Notes under the pieces: generated by a model
What the model was told of the DNA's origin: nothing
Database searches by the model: none
What the model saw: the letters and a program-made list of their open reading frames with translations, nothing else
In this document: in pieces, positions 25,887 through 34,540 of the stretch
How positions within the stretch are numbered: the stretch's first letter is position 1
Layout of the letters: each line of letters begins with the position of its first letter
Made by a program: the position numbers and the translations under genes
NCBI RefSeq assembly: GCF_002960425.1
Contig: NZ_POIZ01000012.1
Location: 1-54,762 of the forward strand
Origin: Streptococcus suis
GTDB lineage: Bacteria > Bacillota > Bacilli > Lactobacillales > Streptococcaceae
Reading direction: 5' to 3'
DNA length: 54,762 nucleotides

Positions 25887-26846
25887 ATGGAAACCTACTA
25901 CAAAGCCATAAACTGGAACGCCATTGAGGATGTAATTGACAAGTCCACTTGGGAAAAGTTGACTGAGCAATTCTGGCTTGATACGCGTATCCCCCTATCA
26001 AACGACTTGGATGACTGGCGTAAACTGACTGCTGAAGAAAAAGACCTGGTTGGTAAGGTCTTCGGTGGATTGACCCTCTTGGATACCCTGCAGTCTGAAA
26101 CAGGGGTCCAAGCCCTGCGCAACGATATTCGGACACCACACGAAGAAGCTGTTTACAACAACATTCAGTTCATGGAGTCTGTTCACGCTAAGTCTTACTC
26201 TTCTATCTTCTCAACCTTGAACACCAAGTCTGAGATTGAAGACATCTTTGAATGGACCAACAGCAACGAATACTTGCAACGCAAGGCAAAGATCATCAAC
26301 GAAATCTACGAAACAGGTACACCACTTGAAAAGAAAGTAGCCAGCGTTTTCCTAGAAACCTTCCTCTTCTACTCTGGTTTCTTCACGCCACTCTACTATC
26401 TTGGTAACAACAAGCTAGCGAACGTTGCTGAAATCATCAAGCTGATTATCCGTGACGAGTCTGTGCACGGTACCTACATCGGCTACAAGTTCCAACTTGG
26501 TTTCAATGAATTGTCCGAGGAAGAACAAGATAAGCTTCGCGACTGGATGTACGACCTGCTCTACCAACTCTACGAAAACGAAGAAGGCTACACACGCTCC
26601 CTCTACGATGCAGTTGGATGGACTGAGGAAGTCTTGACTTTCCTTCGTTACAATGCCAACAAGGCCCTCATGAACTTGGGACAGGACCCACTCTTCCCTG
26701 ATTCAGCAGATGATGTCAACCCAATCATCATGAACGGTATTTCAACTGGTACATCTAACCACGACTTCTTCTCCCAAGTCGGTAACGGCTATCTTCTTGG
26801 TGAAGTGGAAGCTATGCAGGATGATGATTACCTCTACGGTTTATAA
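25887..26846 (+). CDS. nrdF: Class Ib ribonucleoside-diphosphate reductase beta subunit
   Basis: The subunit has 319 residues and holds the dimetal-tyrosyl radical. Metal ligands are D66 in LLDTLQSE, E97 and H100 in FMESVHAKSY (radical Tyr near 104), and the Glu/Glu/His set including RDESVHGTYIG. NrdF pairs with NrdE. It has its own promoter downstream of the repeat array, so the stoichiometry of the two subunits may be set separately. A bidirectional terminator follows the stop. Confidence 0.97.
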   Translation: METYYKAINWNAIEDVIDKSTWEKLTEQFWLDTRIPLSNDLDDWRKLTAEEKDLVGKVFGGLTLLDTLQSETGVQALRNDIRTPHEEAVYNNIQFMESVHAKSYSSIFSTLNTKSEIEDIFEWTNSNEYLQRKAKIINEIYETGTPLEKKVASVFLETFLFYSGFFTPLYYLGNNKLANVAEIIKLIIRDESVHGTYIGYKFQLGFNELSEEEQDKLRDWMYDLLYQLYENEEGYTRSLYDAVGWTEEVLTFLRYNANKALMNLGQDPLFPDSADDVNPIIMNGISTGTSNHDFFSQVGNGYLLGEVEAMQDDDYLYGL

Positions 26847-26849
26847 TCA

Positions 26850-26882
26850 AAAAAAGCAGTTCATCTGAGCTGCTTTCTTTTT
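26850..26882. terminator. Bidirectional terminator between nrdF and the membrane-protein cluster
   Basis: AAAGCAG and CTGCTTT form a stem with an extra CTC/GA step and A/T tails on both sides. It serves nrdF and the convergent 13-gene unit. Confidence 0.8.
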
Positions 26883-27555
26883 ATGCTAAAAATAATATCA
26901 TCAAATAAGAAATGCCGTTGTTAAGCATATGTAGAGCCATTGGGTAACGAATGTCTTGCTTCACCAAATAGAGCCAGGCAAAAGTTATCCCCATTGTAAA
27001 GTAAATCAAAAATTGCGGTAGGGTTGCTGGACCATGCACAAAACTAAAGAGGGTTCCTGAAACTAGACCATAGAGCACCACAGATTTGACATCCGATAAT
27101 TTAGGGAAGAAATAGGTTGCCATGAAACCACGGAAAATCAATTCTTCAAAGATACCTGCAAAAATGACTACCAGGAAAAAGGAGTGAATAGGTGCAGACT
27201 GGATAAAGGCAACTGCATTCTTCTGATTGTCCGATTCAGGAACTGGTACTAGAAACTGGAGAATGAAGAATGCAAGATAGGCTAGTAACGGATAGGCCAT
27301 ATGCTTCAGCCAAGGCTTATCTAGCGTCAGCTGCATTGTTTGTCTTGGATACAAGACTTTCCAAAGAAGGTAGGAAAAACCAATTAACAAGGGCAGACCC
27401 ACAATCAGTCCAAACCAATACAAACCCTCTGCAGCACTAGCTGGAATACCCTCTACCTGCTCAGTAGCCCATGGTAACTGGAGGAACTGGGCACCGAATT
27501 GATAGGCAATGTAATAGGCTAATAATAAACCAGAATGTTTTAAAAATTTCTTCAT
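26881..27555 (-). CDS. CPBP (Abi) family intramembrane metalloprotease-like protein
   Basis: The protein has 224 residues and about six membrane segments. Motif 1 is FEELIFRGFM (Glu-Glu-x3-Arg), motif 2 is SGTLFSFVHG and the last is MALHMLNNGISYL, so the catalytic Glu and His of the CPBP family are kept. Members cleave or protect within membranes; bacterial ones often sit near bacteriocin genes and can give self-immunity. It is the last gene of the cluster and is paralogous to the product of 27901-28590. AGGAGGAATACATC precedes ATG. Confidence 0.88.
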   Translation of the reverse strand: MKKFLKHSGLLLAYYIAYQFGAQFLQLPWATEQVEGIPASAAEGLYWFGLIVGLPLLIGFSYLLWKVLYPRQTMQLTLDKPWLKHMAYPLLAYLAFFILQFLVPVPESDNQKNAVAFIQSAPIHSFFLVVIFAGIFEELIFRGFMATYFFPKLSDVKSVVLYGLVSGTLFSFVHGPATLPQFLIYFTMGITFAWLYLVKQDIRYPMALHMLNNGISYLMILFLA

Positions 27556-27568
27556 GATGTATTCCTCC

Positions 27569-27766
27569 TTATTCTAAAACAGTCACATCAACAATATTAT
27601 CGACCCGAACCAATTTGGTTTCCATCTCTCCTGTCGCTAATTCACGGGAAATTTTAACCCAATCCTCATCCACAGCTAAAATGCTGTATTCGTAAATGGT
27701 CATAAATTCCTCATCGAAACGGATTTTGGCTTTACTTCCGACCAATTCTTTTAATAAAACAGACAT
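27569..27766 (-). CDS. Small protein of unknown function (65 aa)
   Basis: The start is ATG 27764-27766 (MSVLLKELVGSKAK), 8 nt after AAGGAG; a longer frame would overlap the upstream peptide gene. The sequence is soluble and beta-rich: KIRFDEEFMTIYEYSILAVD, then WVKISRELATGEM and LVRVDNIVDVTVLE. It resembles short SH3- or Lsm-like barrels, but I do not recognise a family. It sits between a 29-residue membrane peptide and the last CPBP gene. Confidence 0.7.
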   Translation of the reverse strand: MSVLLKELVGSKAKIRFDEEFMTIYEYSILAVDEDWVKISRELATGEMETKLVRVDNIVDVTVLE

Positions 27767-27801
27767 CTGATTTTCTCCTTTTAGACCTTTTTGTAGTTTG
27801 T

Positions 27802-27891
27802 TCACCTTGCTTTGCACTGCTTCACCTTTTTCCTATCTGACAGGTAAGTGAACAATAAATAAGCAAAGGCTATCCATAAAAATAGTTCCAT
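27802..27891 (-). CDS. Membrane micropeptide (29 aa)
   Basis: ATG 27889-27891 follows a near-perfect AGGAGG at 5 nt. The peptide has a hydrophobic first half (ELFLWIAFAYLLFTYL) and a basic tail (RKKVKQCKAR). It fits between two cluster genes with tight spacing on both sides, which supports it being translated. No family is recognised. A membrane-anchored regulator or signal peptide is possible. Confidence 0.6.
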   Translation of the reverse strand: MELFLWIAFAYLLFTYLSDRKKVKQCKAR

Positions 27892-27900
27892 TTTTACCTC

Positions 27901-28590
27901 CTAAATCAAACCCAGGCTTTTCATGACTAGCATGAGCAAAAATCCGAGAAGATTATTGAGACTGTGTAAGATGAGTGCATTGGAATAGTTACCTGAAATA
28001 CGATAGACTAGACCTAAAACCAGACCCATACCTCCGTAGATAACCCAAGAACCGATATTGGTCGGACTATGTACAAGACCAAATAGAAAGCTAGACAGAA
28101 GCAGACCGACCACCGACTGCCTACCGAAGACCTTGCCCATCAGAATACCACGACAAATCAATTCCTCCAGAACTGGGGCAAAAAGTACCGCAAAGAGAAA
28201 CAGGAGCACGGTCGGCATATCAGAGTTGTTGATCATTTCTTGGTTGGATGGTATTTTGCTATACCCTTCTTCCAGCGCAATCAGTTGCCCACCAATCATT
28301 TTCAGACCAAACATAACGATAAAAGCAAGGGTGACAAAGCCAATATTCGTGAAAACTCCCCACTTCTGCTCACTTTTCCATAAGCCTAATTTGCCCGTCA
28401 CTATAAGTCCAAGCACCACAGCAACCAACAAGATAGCTACAGCAAGCAGTAGATTATTCCCATCAAAATTTGGTAAGGAGAAAATCGCCATCTGGGTCAA
28501 TCCATTCAGTACAACGACAACCAATCCCACTAAGAGAAATTTCCAGTTTTTTACCACATTCCAATCTTTGACATTTCCAAGTCTATTCAT
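27901..28590 (-). CDS. CPBP (Abi) family intramembrane metalloprotease-like protein
   Basis: The start is MNRLGNVKDW (ATG 28588-28590), 6 nt after AAGGAG, giving 229 residues. CPBP motifs are LEELICRGILMG, FLFGLVHSPTNIG and ALILHSLNNLLGF, with the Glu-Glu-Arg and His residues intact. Six to seven membrane segments are visible. The gene lies nine bp upstream of the 29-residue peptide. Two CPBP proteins in one transcript is unusual and points to a shared role in the cluster. Confidence 0.88.
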   Translation of the reverse strand: MNRLGNVKDWNVVKNWKFLLVGLVVVVLNGLTQMAIFSLPNFDGNNLLLAVAILLVAVVLGLIVTGKLGLWKSEQKWGVFTNIGFVTLAFIVMFGLKMIGGQLIALEEGYSKIPSNQEMINNSDMPTVLLFLFAVLFAPVLEELICRGILMGKVFGRQSVVGLLLSSFLFGLVHSPTNIGSWVIYGGMGLVLGLVYRISGNYSNALILHSLNNLLGFLLMLVMKSLGLI

Positions 28591-28614
28591 AGCAATCTCC
28601 TTTATATCACTCAA

Positions 28615-28797
28615 TTAGTTCTTAGCACCTCTTTTGATCAATAGCAGAGCTGGCAAGCCCAAAACCATCGGCAGAAGGATATTCAGATTTGACAAATCAA
28701 TCTGCCCAGTAGCCAGCCATTCTCCGAAAACATAGCCAACTGCGTACAAGCCAAGACCGATAAATGAAGCAAGATAAATTTTCTTAAAGACTTTCAT
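28615..28797 (-). CDS. Small two-TM membrane protein (60 aa)
   Basis: ATG 28795-28797 follows GGAGGTATCAACA. Hydrophobic stretches are YLASFIGLGLYAVGYVFG and LNILLPMVLGLPALLLI, with a basic end KRGAKN. The spacing to both neighbours is about 20 bp. No family is recognised; it is one of seven short proteins in this unit. Confidence 0.7.
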   Translation of the reverse strand: MKVFKKIYLASFIGLGLYAVGYVFGEWLATGQIDLSNLNILLPMVLGLPALLLIKRGAKN

Positions 28798-28817
28798 TGT
28801 TGATACCTCCATTTACA

Positions 28818-29327
28818 TTAAATGAATGTGATTTTCTTACGATTGGCAAAGTAGAAACTAACAAATCCTACTAAGGTCAGAAGAACAACTGTCATGGGAG
28901 TGACAAACTGGAAATACTCTGCTGCAGATGTTCCACTTTCCTGTGGAATTTGTAACTGCCAGAGGCCAATACTAACCAGCAAACTCAAAACGGCAATCTG
29001 TAGGGTTTGATACAGAGTTCGTTTCATCATTTTCTTCCGAGCCAATTTCACATCAGCCTTGGCAACAAACAATTTATCCAAGCCCAGCCGTTTAATAGTG
29101 GCCTCTTGCTTGACCTGAGAATAAACAAGTGTCAAGAAGAGGCTGATCCCCATAACATCTTCTCCCAGCGCAAAGCTAACTAGGAAGCTCAGCAGTGTTA
29201 CTGTCATAAAGAGCATATACATATTGTTGCCGAAATTGGTCAAGGCCGCATAAGACATCTCGTCTAACTCACCAACGATATCATAGAAATAACGAATTGC
29301 TCGAATGTGTAGATTTTCCTTTTTCAT
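28818..29327 (-). CDS. DUF3278-like membrane protein
   Basis: The start MKKENLHIRAIRYF (ATG 29325-29327) has GAGGTGATAGCT before it and gives 169 residues. Four membrane segments appear, with a conserved-looking middle TLVYSQVKQEATIKRLGLDK. I recognise the pattern as the streptococcal DUF3278 family from memory. These genes often accompany XRE regulators. Function unknown. Confidence 0.7.
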   Translation of the reverse strand: MKKENLHIRAIRYFYDIVGELDEMSYAALTNFGNNMYMLFMTVTLLSFLVSFALGEDVMGISLFLTLVYSQVKQEATIKRLGLDKLFVAKADVKLARKKMMKRTLYQTLQIAVLSLLVSIGLWQLQIPQESGTSAAEYFQFVTPMTVVLLTLVGFVSFYFANRKKITFI

Positions 29328-29357
29328 AGCTATCACCTCAAAATCTTTCAAAAATTC

Positions 29358-30116
29358 TTATTTAAAATAACGACGGATCATGCGAACCTGCATGACATTG
29401 ATGTAAATGTGAAGAAAGGCAACAACTAGAAAGGCTGTAATTTGTCGTTCCTGCAATAGCATACTGAGTACAAATAGGAATAGATACAAACCTGGTAACA
29501 CAATTTGGTTCAAGGTAAAAACGATTTGGAAACTCATTTCGTAGTTTGCTTGTTTCTCACCTTCGTCCATTGCCTCCATAAAATCCTTCATTTCTTTTAC
29601 AGTAGCAAAAGCAGACAACTTATAATCACGAATTTTCTCTGTTAATTTAATAATAAACACTTGAGTGATTAGAAGTACGATAAAGAAGATCAAGTCAAAA
29701 ATTGACCCGTACATAACCGCACTCTCTTCTAAGAAGGTAACTCCAAATCCTAGAACTAAATTTAATAGAGTCAATGATACGGCAACATTGAATGATATGG
29801 TCGCATATTCTAGGTTACGATACATTTTTTTATACAGTTCATCAAAGTGTTCTTCATCCTCATCTGAAATAGAATGGTAAAGATGATATTTTTGATTAGC
29901 TTTAATACCAAAATATATGGTTCCGGCAAAAATTACAAAAGTAATGATACGCAAACAAAACAAGAAGTTATCTAAAGTAACAAAAGACGGTAATCCAAAC
30001 TTAGAAATCAATACTCCAAAAAAGCCACAAAATGCGCCAAAGATAGCTCCTGAAAGTAAATAGATAAGATTCCTCACCCATCTTTGTTTTGTCGTTAATT
30101 GTTTCCCCTGTTTCAT
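29358..30116 (-). CDS. DUF3169-like membrane protein
   Basis: The protein has 252 residues and six membrane segments in two groups, split by an acidic cytosolic loop with SDEDEEHFDELYKKMYRNLE. This loop and the length fit the DUF3169 family. The ATG overlaps the XRE regulator stop (ATGA), so the two are translationally coupled. Such coupling suggests a regulator whose activity is set by its membrane partner (inference). Confidence 0.72.
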   Translation of the reverse strand: MKQGKQLTTKQRWVRNLIYLLSGAIFGAFCGFFGVLISKFGLPSFVTLDNFLFCLRIITFVIFAGTIYFGIKANQKYHLYHSISDEDEEHFDELYKKMYRNLEYATISFNVAVSLTLLNLVLGFGVTFLEESAVMYGSIFDLIFFIVLLITQVFIIKLTEKIRDYKLSAFATVKEMKDFMEAMDEGEKQANYEMSFQIVFTLNQIVLPGLYLFLFVLSMLLQERQITAFLVVAFLHIYINVMQVRMIRRYFK

Positions 30117-30328
30117 TCTTCTACCTCCACTAATTGAAAAACATTCTCTACATTTTCGTTAAAAATCTGTGCAATTCGCATGGCAATGACCACCGAAGGC
30201 GTGTATTCCCCACGCTCAATCAAGCTAATGGTCTGCCGTGATACTTCTGCTAATTTTGCCAACTCAGTCTGGTTGAGGCTATCCCGTGCCCGCAACTCCT
30301 TGAGCCGATTTTTTAAGACATATTCCAT
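30113..30328 (-). CDS. XRE-family HTH regulator (71 aa)
   Basis: The protein is a minimal helix-turn-helix protein: NQTELAKLAEVSRQTISLIERG is the HTH, followed by PSVVIAMRIAQIFN and a short acidic tail. It resembles the YozG/SinR-like regulators that are paired with small membrane proteins. The likely target is the operator array at 31770-31855 that precedes this same transcript, which would give autoregulation. AAAGGAAACAAC precedes the ATG. Confidence 0.9.
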   Translation of the reverse strand: MEYVLKNRLKELRARDSLNQTELAKLAEVSRQTISLIERGEYTPSVVIAMRIAQIFNENVENVFQLVEVEE

Positions 30329-30340
30329 GTTGTTTCCTTT

Positions 30341-30907
30341 CTAGGCTTGGTAGATAATCAAGCCTGTTTCTGTGTCTTCGACAGCTATATTCCCCTTAGC
30401 AAACTTAACCAATAAAAGATAGGTATAGTAGAAATCACCTGCACAAGCAGCCGCATGCATGGTAGCTACCATCAGATAAAGAGATACGTCCATTCCCCCT
30501 AAGCTCGCTAGTATTGTCAAGCCTAGACTAATCACGACAAAGGGAGCCAGGGAAATTACCAACATTTGCATCCGATTGTAGAGGGAACCTGGACTGGTAG
30601 CATAGGCCATACCGGACTTCCATTTTATCCCGTATTTGACAGGATTTTCAGGACAAAAAACCTTGAAGAAGATACCGTGAATCGCTTCATGCACAACTAT
30701 CAAAAGAGGAAATAGAACCATTCCTATCCATAACTCTGGTAAGGTAAGTGTCAAATTTTGTTCTACATTAGCCAACAAGGAAAAGGCTAACTTACCGAAT
30801 AGAAGAGCAAATGGGAAAATTAGAACAGTCGAAAGAATATTCAATCCCCACACAAACTTCTTATTTTCCATGATATTGACTTCATATAATTTCTTTTTCA
30901 CTTCCAT
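30341..30907 (-). CDS. DUF3267-like membrane zincin protein
   Basis: The protein has 188 residues and about five membrane segments. IVVHEAIHGIFFKVFC carries HExxH, a zinc protease signature, as in DUF3267 proteins, and a second conserved piece is KWKSGMAYATSPG. AAGGAG lies 7 nt before the first ATG. It may process a membrane peptide; the neighbouring 34-residue peptide is an obvious candidate substrate (inference). Confidence 0.75.
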   Translation of the reverse strand: MEVKKKLYEVNIMENKKFVWGLNILSTVLIFPFALLFGKLAFSLLANVEQNLTLTLPELWIGMVLFPLLIVVHEAIHGIFFKVFCPENPVKYGIKWKSGMAYATSPGSLYNRMQMLVISLAPFVVISLGLTILASLGGMDVSLYLMVATMHAAACAGDFYYTYLLLVKFAKGNIAVEDTETGLIIYQA

Positions 30908-30934
30908 TTTTCTACTCCTTCATTTTCCTACAAG

Positions 30935-31039
30935 CTAGACTAAACTATATAGTCCTAGAGCAACTCCAATCAATAATCCGACAATACAGGTTCCTGCAAT
31001 CATAATCGCTGCCATATCTGCTGAAATTCTACGTTTCAT
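30935..31039 (-). CDS. Membrane micropeptide (34 aa)
   Basis: ATG 31037-31039 is preceded by AGGAGAAACTTT. The peptide starts KRRISADMAAIM and continues with a hydrophobic, Gly-rich segment (IVGLLIGVALGLYSLV). It falls in a gap between two tightly spaced genes, so translation is plausible. The charge pattern (basic N-terminus, Gly-rich helix) is like bacteriocin-type or signalling peptides, but no leader motif is present. Confidence 0.55.
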   Translation of the reverse strand: MKRRISADMAAIMIAGTCIVGLLIGVALGLYSLV

Positions 31040-31072
31040 AAAGTTTCTCCTATCTTTTCCTAGCTTTTGTCA

Positions 31073-31264
31073 CTATTTCTTGGGATTAACATGTTTTAAA
31101 TAGAGCAAAAGTGTCGCCATCAATGGTGGAATTAAATAACTCTCTTCGTTCAAACTAAGGTCAAATCCTAGTAAGGCTAGAACTTTGAAGACCAGAATAT
31201 TTATCAAAAGGAGTGCGAAAAACAATAGGACTACTTTCATTCCATTTTTAACTGTCTTGTTCAT
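31073..31264 (-). CDS. Small two-TM membrane protein (63 aa)
   Basis: AAGGAG lies 7 nt before ATG 31264. Two hydrophobic helices, VVLLFFALLLINILVFKVLA and YLIPPLMATLLLYL, flank an acidic loop NEESY. The 5' end overlaps the previous gene by 17 bp. No family recognised. Confidence 0.7.
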   Translation of the reverse strand: MNKTVKNGMKVVLLFFALLLINILVFKVLALLGFDLSLNEESYLIPPLMATLLLYLKHVNPKK

Positions 31265-31472
31265 TTTTCTTCTCCTTTTCTCTGCTGAGAGTGACTTCTA
31301 AAAGAAGGAGAGAATTCATCATCATCAAGAGTATCATGGTATCTATCTCCCGACCAAATACGATGTTTTTAACTAAACTATAAATCAAATATAGTGCAAC
31401 TAGAACCTGCACTCCTCGCACAACGCTTGTTCCTGTAATCAAAATTCCTTTTTTATTGTTATTGTTTTTCAT
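31248..31472 (-). CDS. Small membrane protein (74 aa), paralogue of the next gene upstream
   Basis: I take the start at MKNNNNKKGIL (ATG 31470-31472); the ribosome binding site is weak (GGTGGAAAG). The protein reads RGVQVLVALYLIYSLVKNI, then a second helix, and ends in a charged EKEKKNEQDS tail. RxVQVLxxxYLxxxL and the charged tail are shared with the product of 31502-31705, so the two are tandem duplicates. Function unknown. Confidence 0.65.
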   Translation of the reverse strand: MKNNNNKKGILITGTSVVRGVQVLVALYLIYSLVKNIVFGREIDTMILLMMMNSLLLLEVTLSREKEKKNEQDS

Positions 31473-31501
31473 AACTTTCCACCACTTACTCTCGACTAAT
31501 T

Positions 31502-31705
31502 TTAATCTTCTTCCTTCTGCTCTTTTCTGCCAGCTAGTTTCCACAAGCGCTCATCTGTCACTGCGATAGTGCAAATGGCAAGAACGACATGGGTATTATC
31601 CAACTGCTGCCACTTCATGATGTCAGCCAGCAGGACAAAAACTAGATAGATGATTGCCAGTACTTGTACAAAACGTGTGATGTCACTATTGTTTATCTTT
31701 TTCAT
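31502..31705 (-). CDS. Small membrane protein (67 aa), first gene of the cluster
   Basis: The ribosome binding site AGGAAATAAAT precedes ATG 31705. RFVQVLAIIYLVFVLLADI and a second helix are followed by a charged tail GRKEQKEED. It is homologous to the next gene downstream. The promoter and operator array lie 65-150 bp upstream, so this gene heads a transcript of about 4.8 kb. Confidence 0.72.
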   Translation of the reverse strand: MKKINNSDITRFVQVLAIIYLVFVLLADIMKWQQLDNTHVVLAICTIAVTDERLWKLAGRKEQKEED

Positions 31706-31769
31706 ATTTATTTCCTACTTTCTGTTTATTTACCTGATGAATTCGTTTTCATCTCTTTATCTTGATATC

Positions 31770-31855
31770 ATTGTAACATTTCCTTTTCTTTTTGACAAGT
31801 ATCTTTGTCAAAAAAATAATAATTTTTGTCAAAAAGTTTATGAATGTTGTCAAAA
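31770..31855 (-). promoter_or_regulatory. Cluster promoter with 21-bp-periodic operator array
   Basis: On the minus strand TTGTCA (31793-31798), 17 bp and TG-T-TACAAT (TACAAT 31770-31775) form the promoter. The 9-mer TTGTCAAAA occurs on the plus strand at 31805, 31826 and 31847, exactly 21 bp apart. It occurs once inverted at 31790-31798, where it forms a palindrome with the first copy and contains the -35 box. Evenly phased sites over the -35 predict cooperative binding by a regulator, probably the XRE protein of the cluster. Confidence 0.7.
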
Positions 31856-31872
31856 TGACTAGAATAGCATAC

Positions 31873-31907
31873 AAAAAACTCCTTCATCCAAAGGATAAAA
31901 GAGTTTC
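31873..31907 (-). terminator. alaS terminator
   Basis: On the minus strand AAACTC, TATCC, GGAT and GAGTTT form a two-part stem followed by TTTTTTG, 10 bp after the alaS stop. Confidence 0.8.
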
Positions 31908-31917
31908 ATTTGTTAAA

Positions 31918-34536
31918 TTACAAGTTTTCAGCCACACTGTTTAAGAGGTTTTGGATAGCAGAGGCATCGCTACCACCTGCCATGGCCATATCTGGCTTAC
32001 CACCACCACGACCTGCTACGATTGGCGCAAGAACTTTGATGAGGTTTCCTGCATGGACATCGCTTGACTTGCTTGCCACAAGGACATTGACCTTGTCGCC
32101 GATGGCTGCAACCAACACCAAGACATCAGAGTAGTCTTTCTGCTTCCAGTTGTCAGCGAAGGTACGGAGGGCGCCTGCATCTGAAACTTGGACCTGGCTA
32201 GCAATGTAGCGAACACCGTTTGCCTCTTTAACATCTTTGAAGACATCACCAGCAGCTGCTGCCGCTGCTTTTTCTTTCAGACTAGCGTTTTCTTTTTGCA
32301 AATCGCGGAGCTCCGCAGCCAGTGCCTCCACTTTTGTCGGCACTTGGTCGATTTGTGGCACTTTAAGGGTCTGCGCAACAGCTTTGAGAGCATCCTCGCG
32401 GTCACGAAGAGCTAGGAAAGCTTCCTTGCCTGTCACCGCTAAAATACGGCGAGTTCCTGAACCGATTCCCTCTTCTTTGACAATCTTGAAAAGACCGATT
32501 TCAGCAGTATTGCCAACGTGGGTACCACCACAAAGCTCGATAGAATAGTCACCGATTGTAACCACACGGACCACTTTGCCATACTTCTCACCAAAGAGGG
32601 CCATAGCACCCATTTCTTTAGCCGTATCAACATCCGTTTCAACTGTGACAATATCCAAGGCTTCCCAGATTTTTTCATTGACTTCATTTTCAATACGACG
32701 AAGTTCATCAGCAGTCACCGCTTCAAAGTGTGTGAAGTCAAAGCGGAGGAAGCCTTCCTCGTTCAAGGAACCAGCCTGGGTTGCATGCTCGCCGATGACA
32801 TGGTGAAGGGCAGCATGGAGCAAGTGAGTTGCCGTGTGGTTTTTCTCAACGCCACGACGACGGTTTGTGTCGATTTCAAGTGTGTAGGTTTGACCTAGTG
32901 AAATGCTGGCAGAGAGTTCTACGGTGTGCAATGGCTGACCATTCGGTGCTTTCTGCACATCCACAACTGTTGCAACGACATCACCTGAAGCATTTTTAAT
33001 CACACCTCGGTCGGCAACCTGACCACCCATTTCAGCGTAGAATGGTGTTTGGTCAAAGACAAGAAGGGCTTGACCTTCTGACACAGCTTCTGTCCGCTCA
33101 TTGTCCACGATAATCACTGCCAATTTGGCATCTAGGCTATTTTGTCCATAGACAAAGGTTGAACTTTCGGTAATACCTGCCAGGGTTTCATTTTGCATTC
33201 CCATTGAACCACCCTTGACAACAGCTGCACGCGCACGGTCCTGCTGTTCCTTCATGGCAGCCTTGAAGCCTTCGTGGTCAATCTTGTAGCCTGCATCTTC
33301 AGCCAATTCCTCGGTCAATTCCACAGGGAAACCATAGGTATCGTAGAGTTTGAAGATGTCCTTACCTTCAAGAGTGTCCTTACCAGCTGCTTTCAAGTCA
33401 GCCAAAAGATCATCCAGGTGACCGCTACCAGCATCAATGGTGCGAGCAAAGGTTTCTTCCTCACGCTTGACGATTTTTTCGATGAATTCGCGTTTTTCAA
33501 GGACTTCTGGGTAATAGCTTTCCATGATGTTGCCAACTGTTTCCACCAATTTGTAGAGGAATGGTTCTGTGATACCCAAGCGACGACCGTGCATAACCGC
33601 ACGACGAAGCAAGCGACGAAGGACATAACCACGGCCTTCATTTCCTGGAAGAGCACCATCACCGATAGCAAATGAAAGAGCACGGATGTGGTCTGCGATA
33701 ACCTTGCAGCTCATATTGTCGCCATCTTGGTCATAAGTTTTGCCAGAAATCTTCTCTACCTCGCGAATAATTGGCAAGAAGAGGTCGGTTTCAAAGTTAG
33801 TCTTAGCCCCCTGGAAAATAGCTGCCAAACGCTCCAAACCTGCACCCGTATCAATGTTTTTGTTTGGCAATTCCTTATACTCAGAACGCGGAACAGCTGG
33901 GTCTGCGTTGAATTGTGACAATACGATATTCCAAATCTCGATGTAACGATCGTTTTCAATATCTTCTTCCAAAAGACGAATACCAATGTTTTCAGGGTCA
34001 AAGTCAGTACCACGGTCAAAGAAAATCTCCGTATCTGGACCTGAAGGACCTGCACCGATTTCCCAGAAGTTATCTTCAAGTGGAATGAGATGGCTTGGCT
34101 CAACACCAAGAGCAATCCAGCGATTGTAAGAATCCACATCATCTGGATAGTAGGTCATGTAGAGCTTGTCTTTTGGAAAGGCAAACCATTCTGGGCTGGT
34201 CAAGAGCTCAAAGCCCCACTCAATCGCTTCATCACGGAAGTAATCACCAATCGAGAAGTTACCAAGCATTTCAAACATGGTGTGGTGGCGAGCTGTCTTA
34301 CCAACGTTTTCAATATCGTTGGTACGGATTGATTTTTGTGCGTTTGTAATCCGTGGATTGTCAGGAATGACAGAGCCATCGAAATATTTTTTAAGCGTTG
34401 CCACACCAGAGTTGATCCACAAGAGAGTTGGATCGTTAACAGGGACAAGATTTGCGGAAGGCTCAACAGAGTGACCCTTTGATTTCCAGAAATCCAACCA
34501 CATTTGGCGGATTTGTGCAGATGATAATTGTTTCAT
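31918..34536 (-). CDS. alaS: Alanyl-tRNA synthetase
   Basis: The protein has 872 residues, a full-length AlaRS. The catalytic core has [18 protein letters not shown] near residue 85; the editing domain has [14 protein letters not shown] and [11 protein letters not shown] with zinc-binding His and Cys; the C-terminal DHHA1 part ends [14 protein letters not shown]. The ATG has no Shine-Dalgarno: the preceding bases are the end of a structured repeat (34541 onward). The alanine T-box lies 0.9 kb upstream before another gene, so alaS is presumably co-transcribed with that gene. The start is fixed by homology ([13 protein letters not shown]). Confidence 0.97.
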   Translation of the reverse strand: MKQLSSAQIRQMWLDFWKSKGHSVEPSANLVPVNDPTLLWINSGVATLKKYFDGSVIPDNPRITNAQKSIRTNDIENVGKTARHHTMFEMLGNFSIGDYFRDEAIEWGFELLTSPEWFAFPKDKLYMTYYPDDVDSYNRWIALGVEPSHLIPLEDNFWEIGAGPSGPDTEIFFDRGTDFDPENIGIRLLEEDIENDRYIEIWNIVLSQFNADPAVPRSEYKELPNKNIDTGAGLERLAAIFQGAKTNFETDLFLPIIREVEKISGKTYDQDGDNMSCKVIADHIRALSFAIGDGALPGNEGRGYVLRRLLRRAVMHGRRLGITEPFLYKLVETVGNIMESYYPEVLEKREFIEKIVKREEETFARTIDAGSGHLDDLLADLKAAGKDTLEGKDIFKLYDTYGFPVELTEELAEDAGYKIDHEGFKAAMKEQQDRARAAVVKGGSMGMQNETLAGITESSTFVYGQNSLDAKLAVIIVDNERTEAVSEGQALLVFDQTPFYAEMGGQVADRGVIKNASGDVVATVVDVQKAPNGQPLHTVELSASISLGQTYTLEIDTNRRRGVEKNHTATHLLHAALHHVIGEHATQAGSLNEEGFLRFDFTHFEAVTADELRRIENEVNEKIWEALDIVTVETDVDTAKEMGAMALFGEKYGKVVRVVTIGDYSIELCGGTHVGNTAEIGLFKIVKEEGIGSGTRRILAVTGKEAFLALRDREDALKAVAQTLKVPQIDQVPTKVEALAAELRDLQKENASLKEKAAAAAAGDVFKDVKEANGVRYIASQVQVSDAGALRTFADNWKQKDYSDVLVLVAAIGDKVNVLVASKSSDVHAGNLIKVLAPIVAGRGGGKPDMAMAGGSDASAIQNLLNSVAENL

Positions 34537-34540
34537 AATT

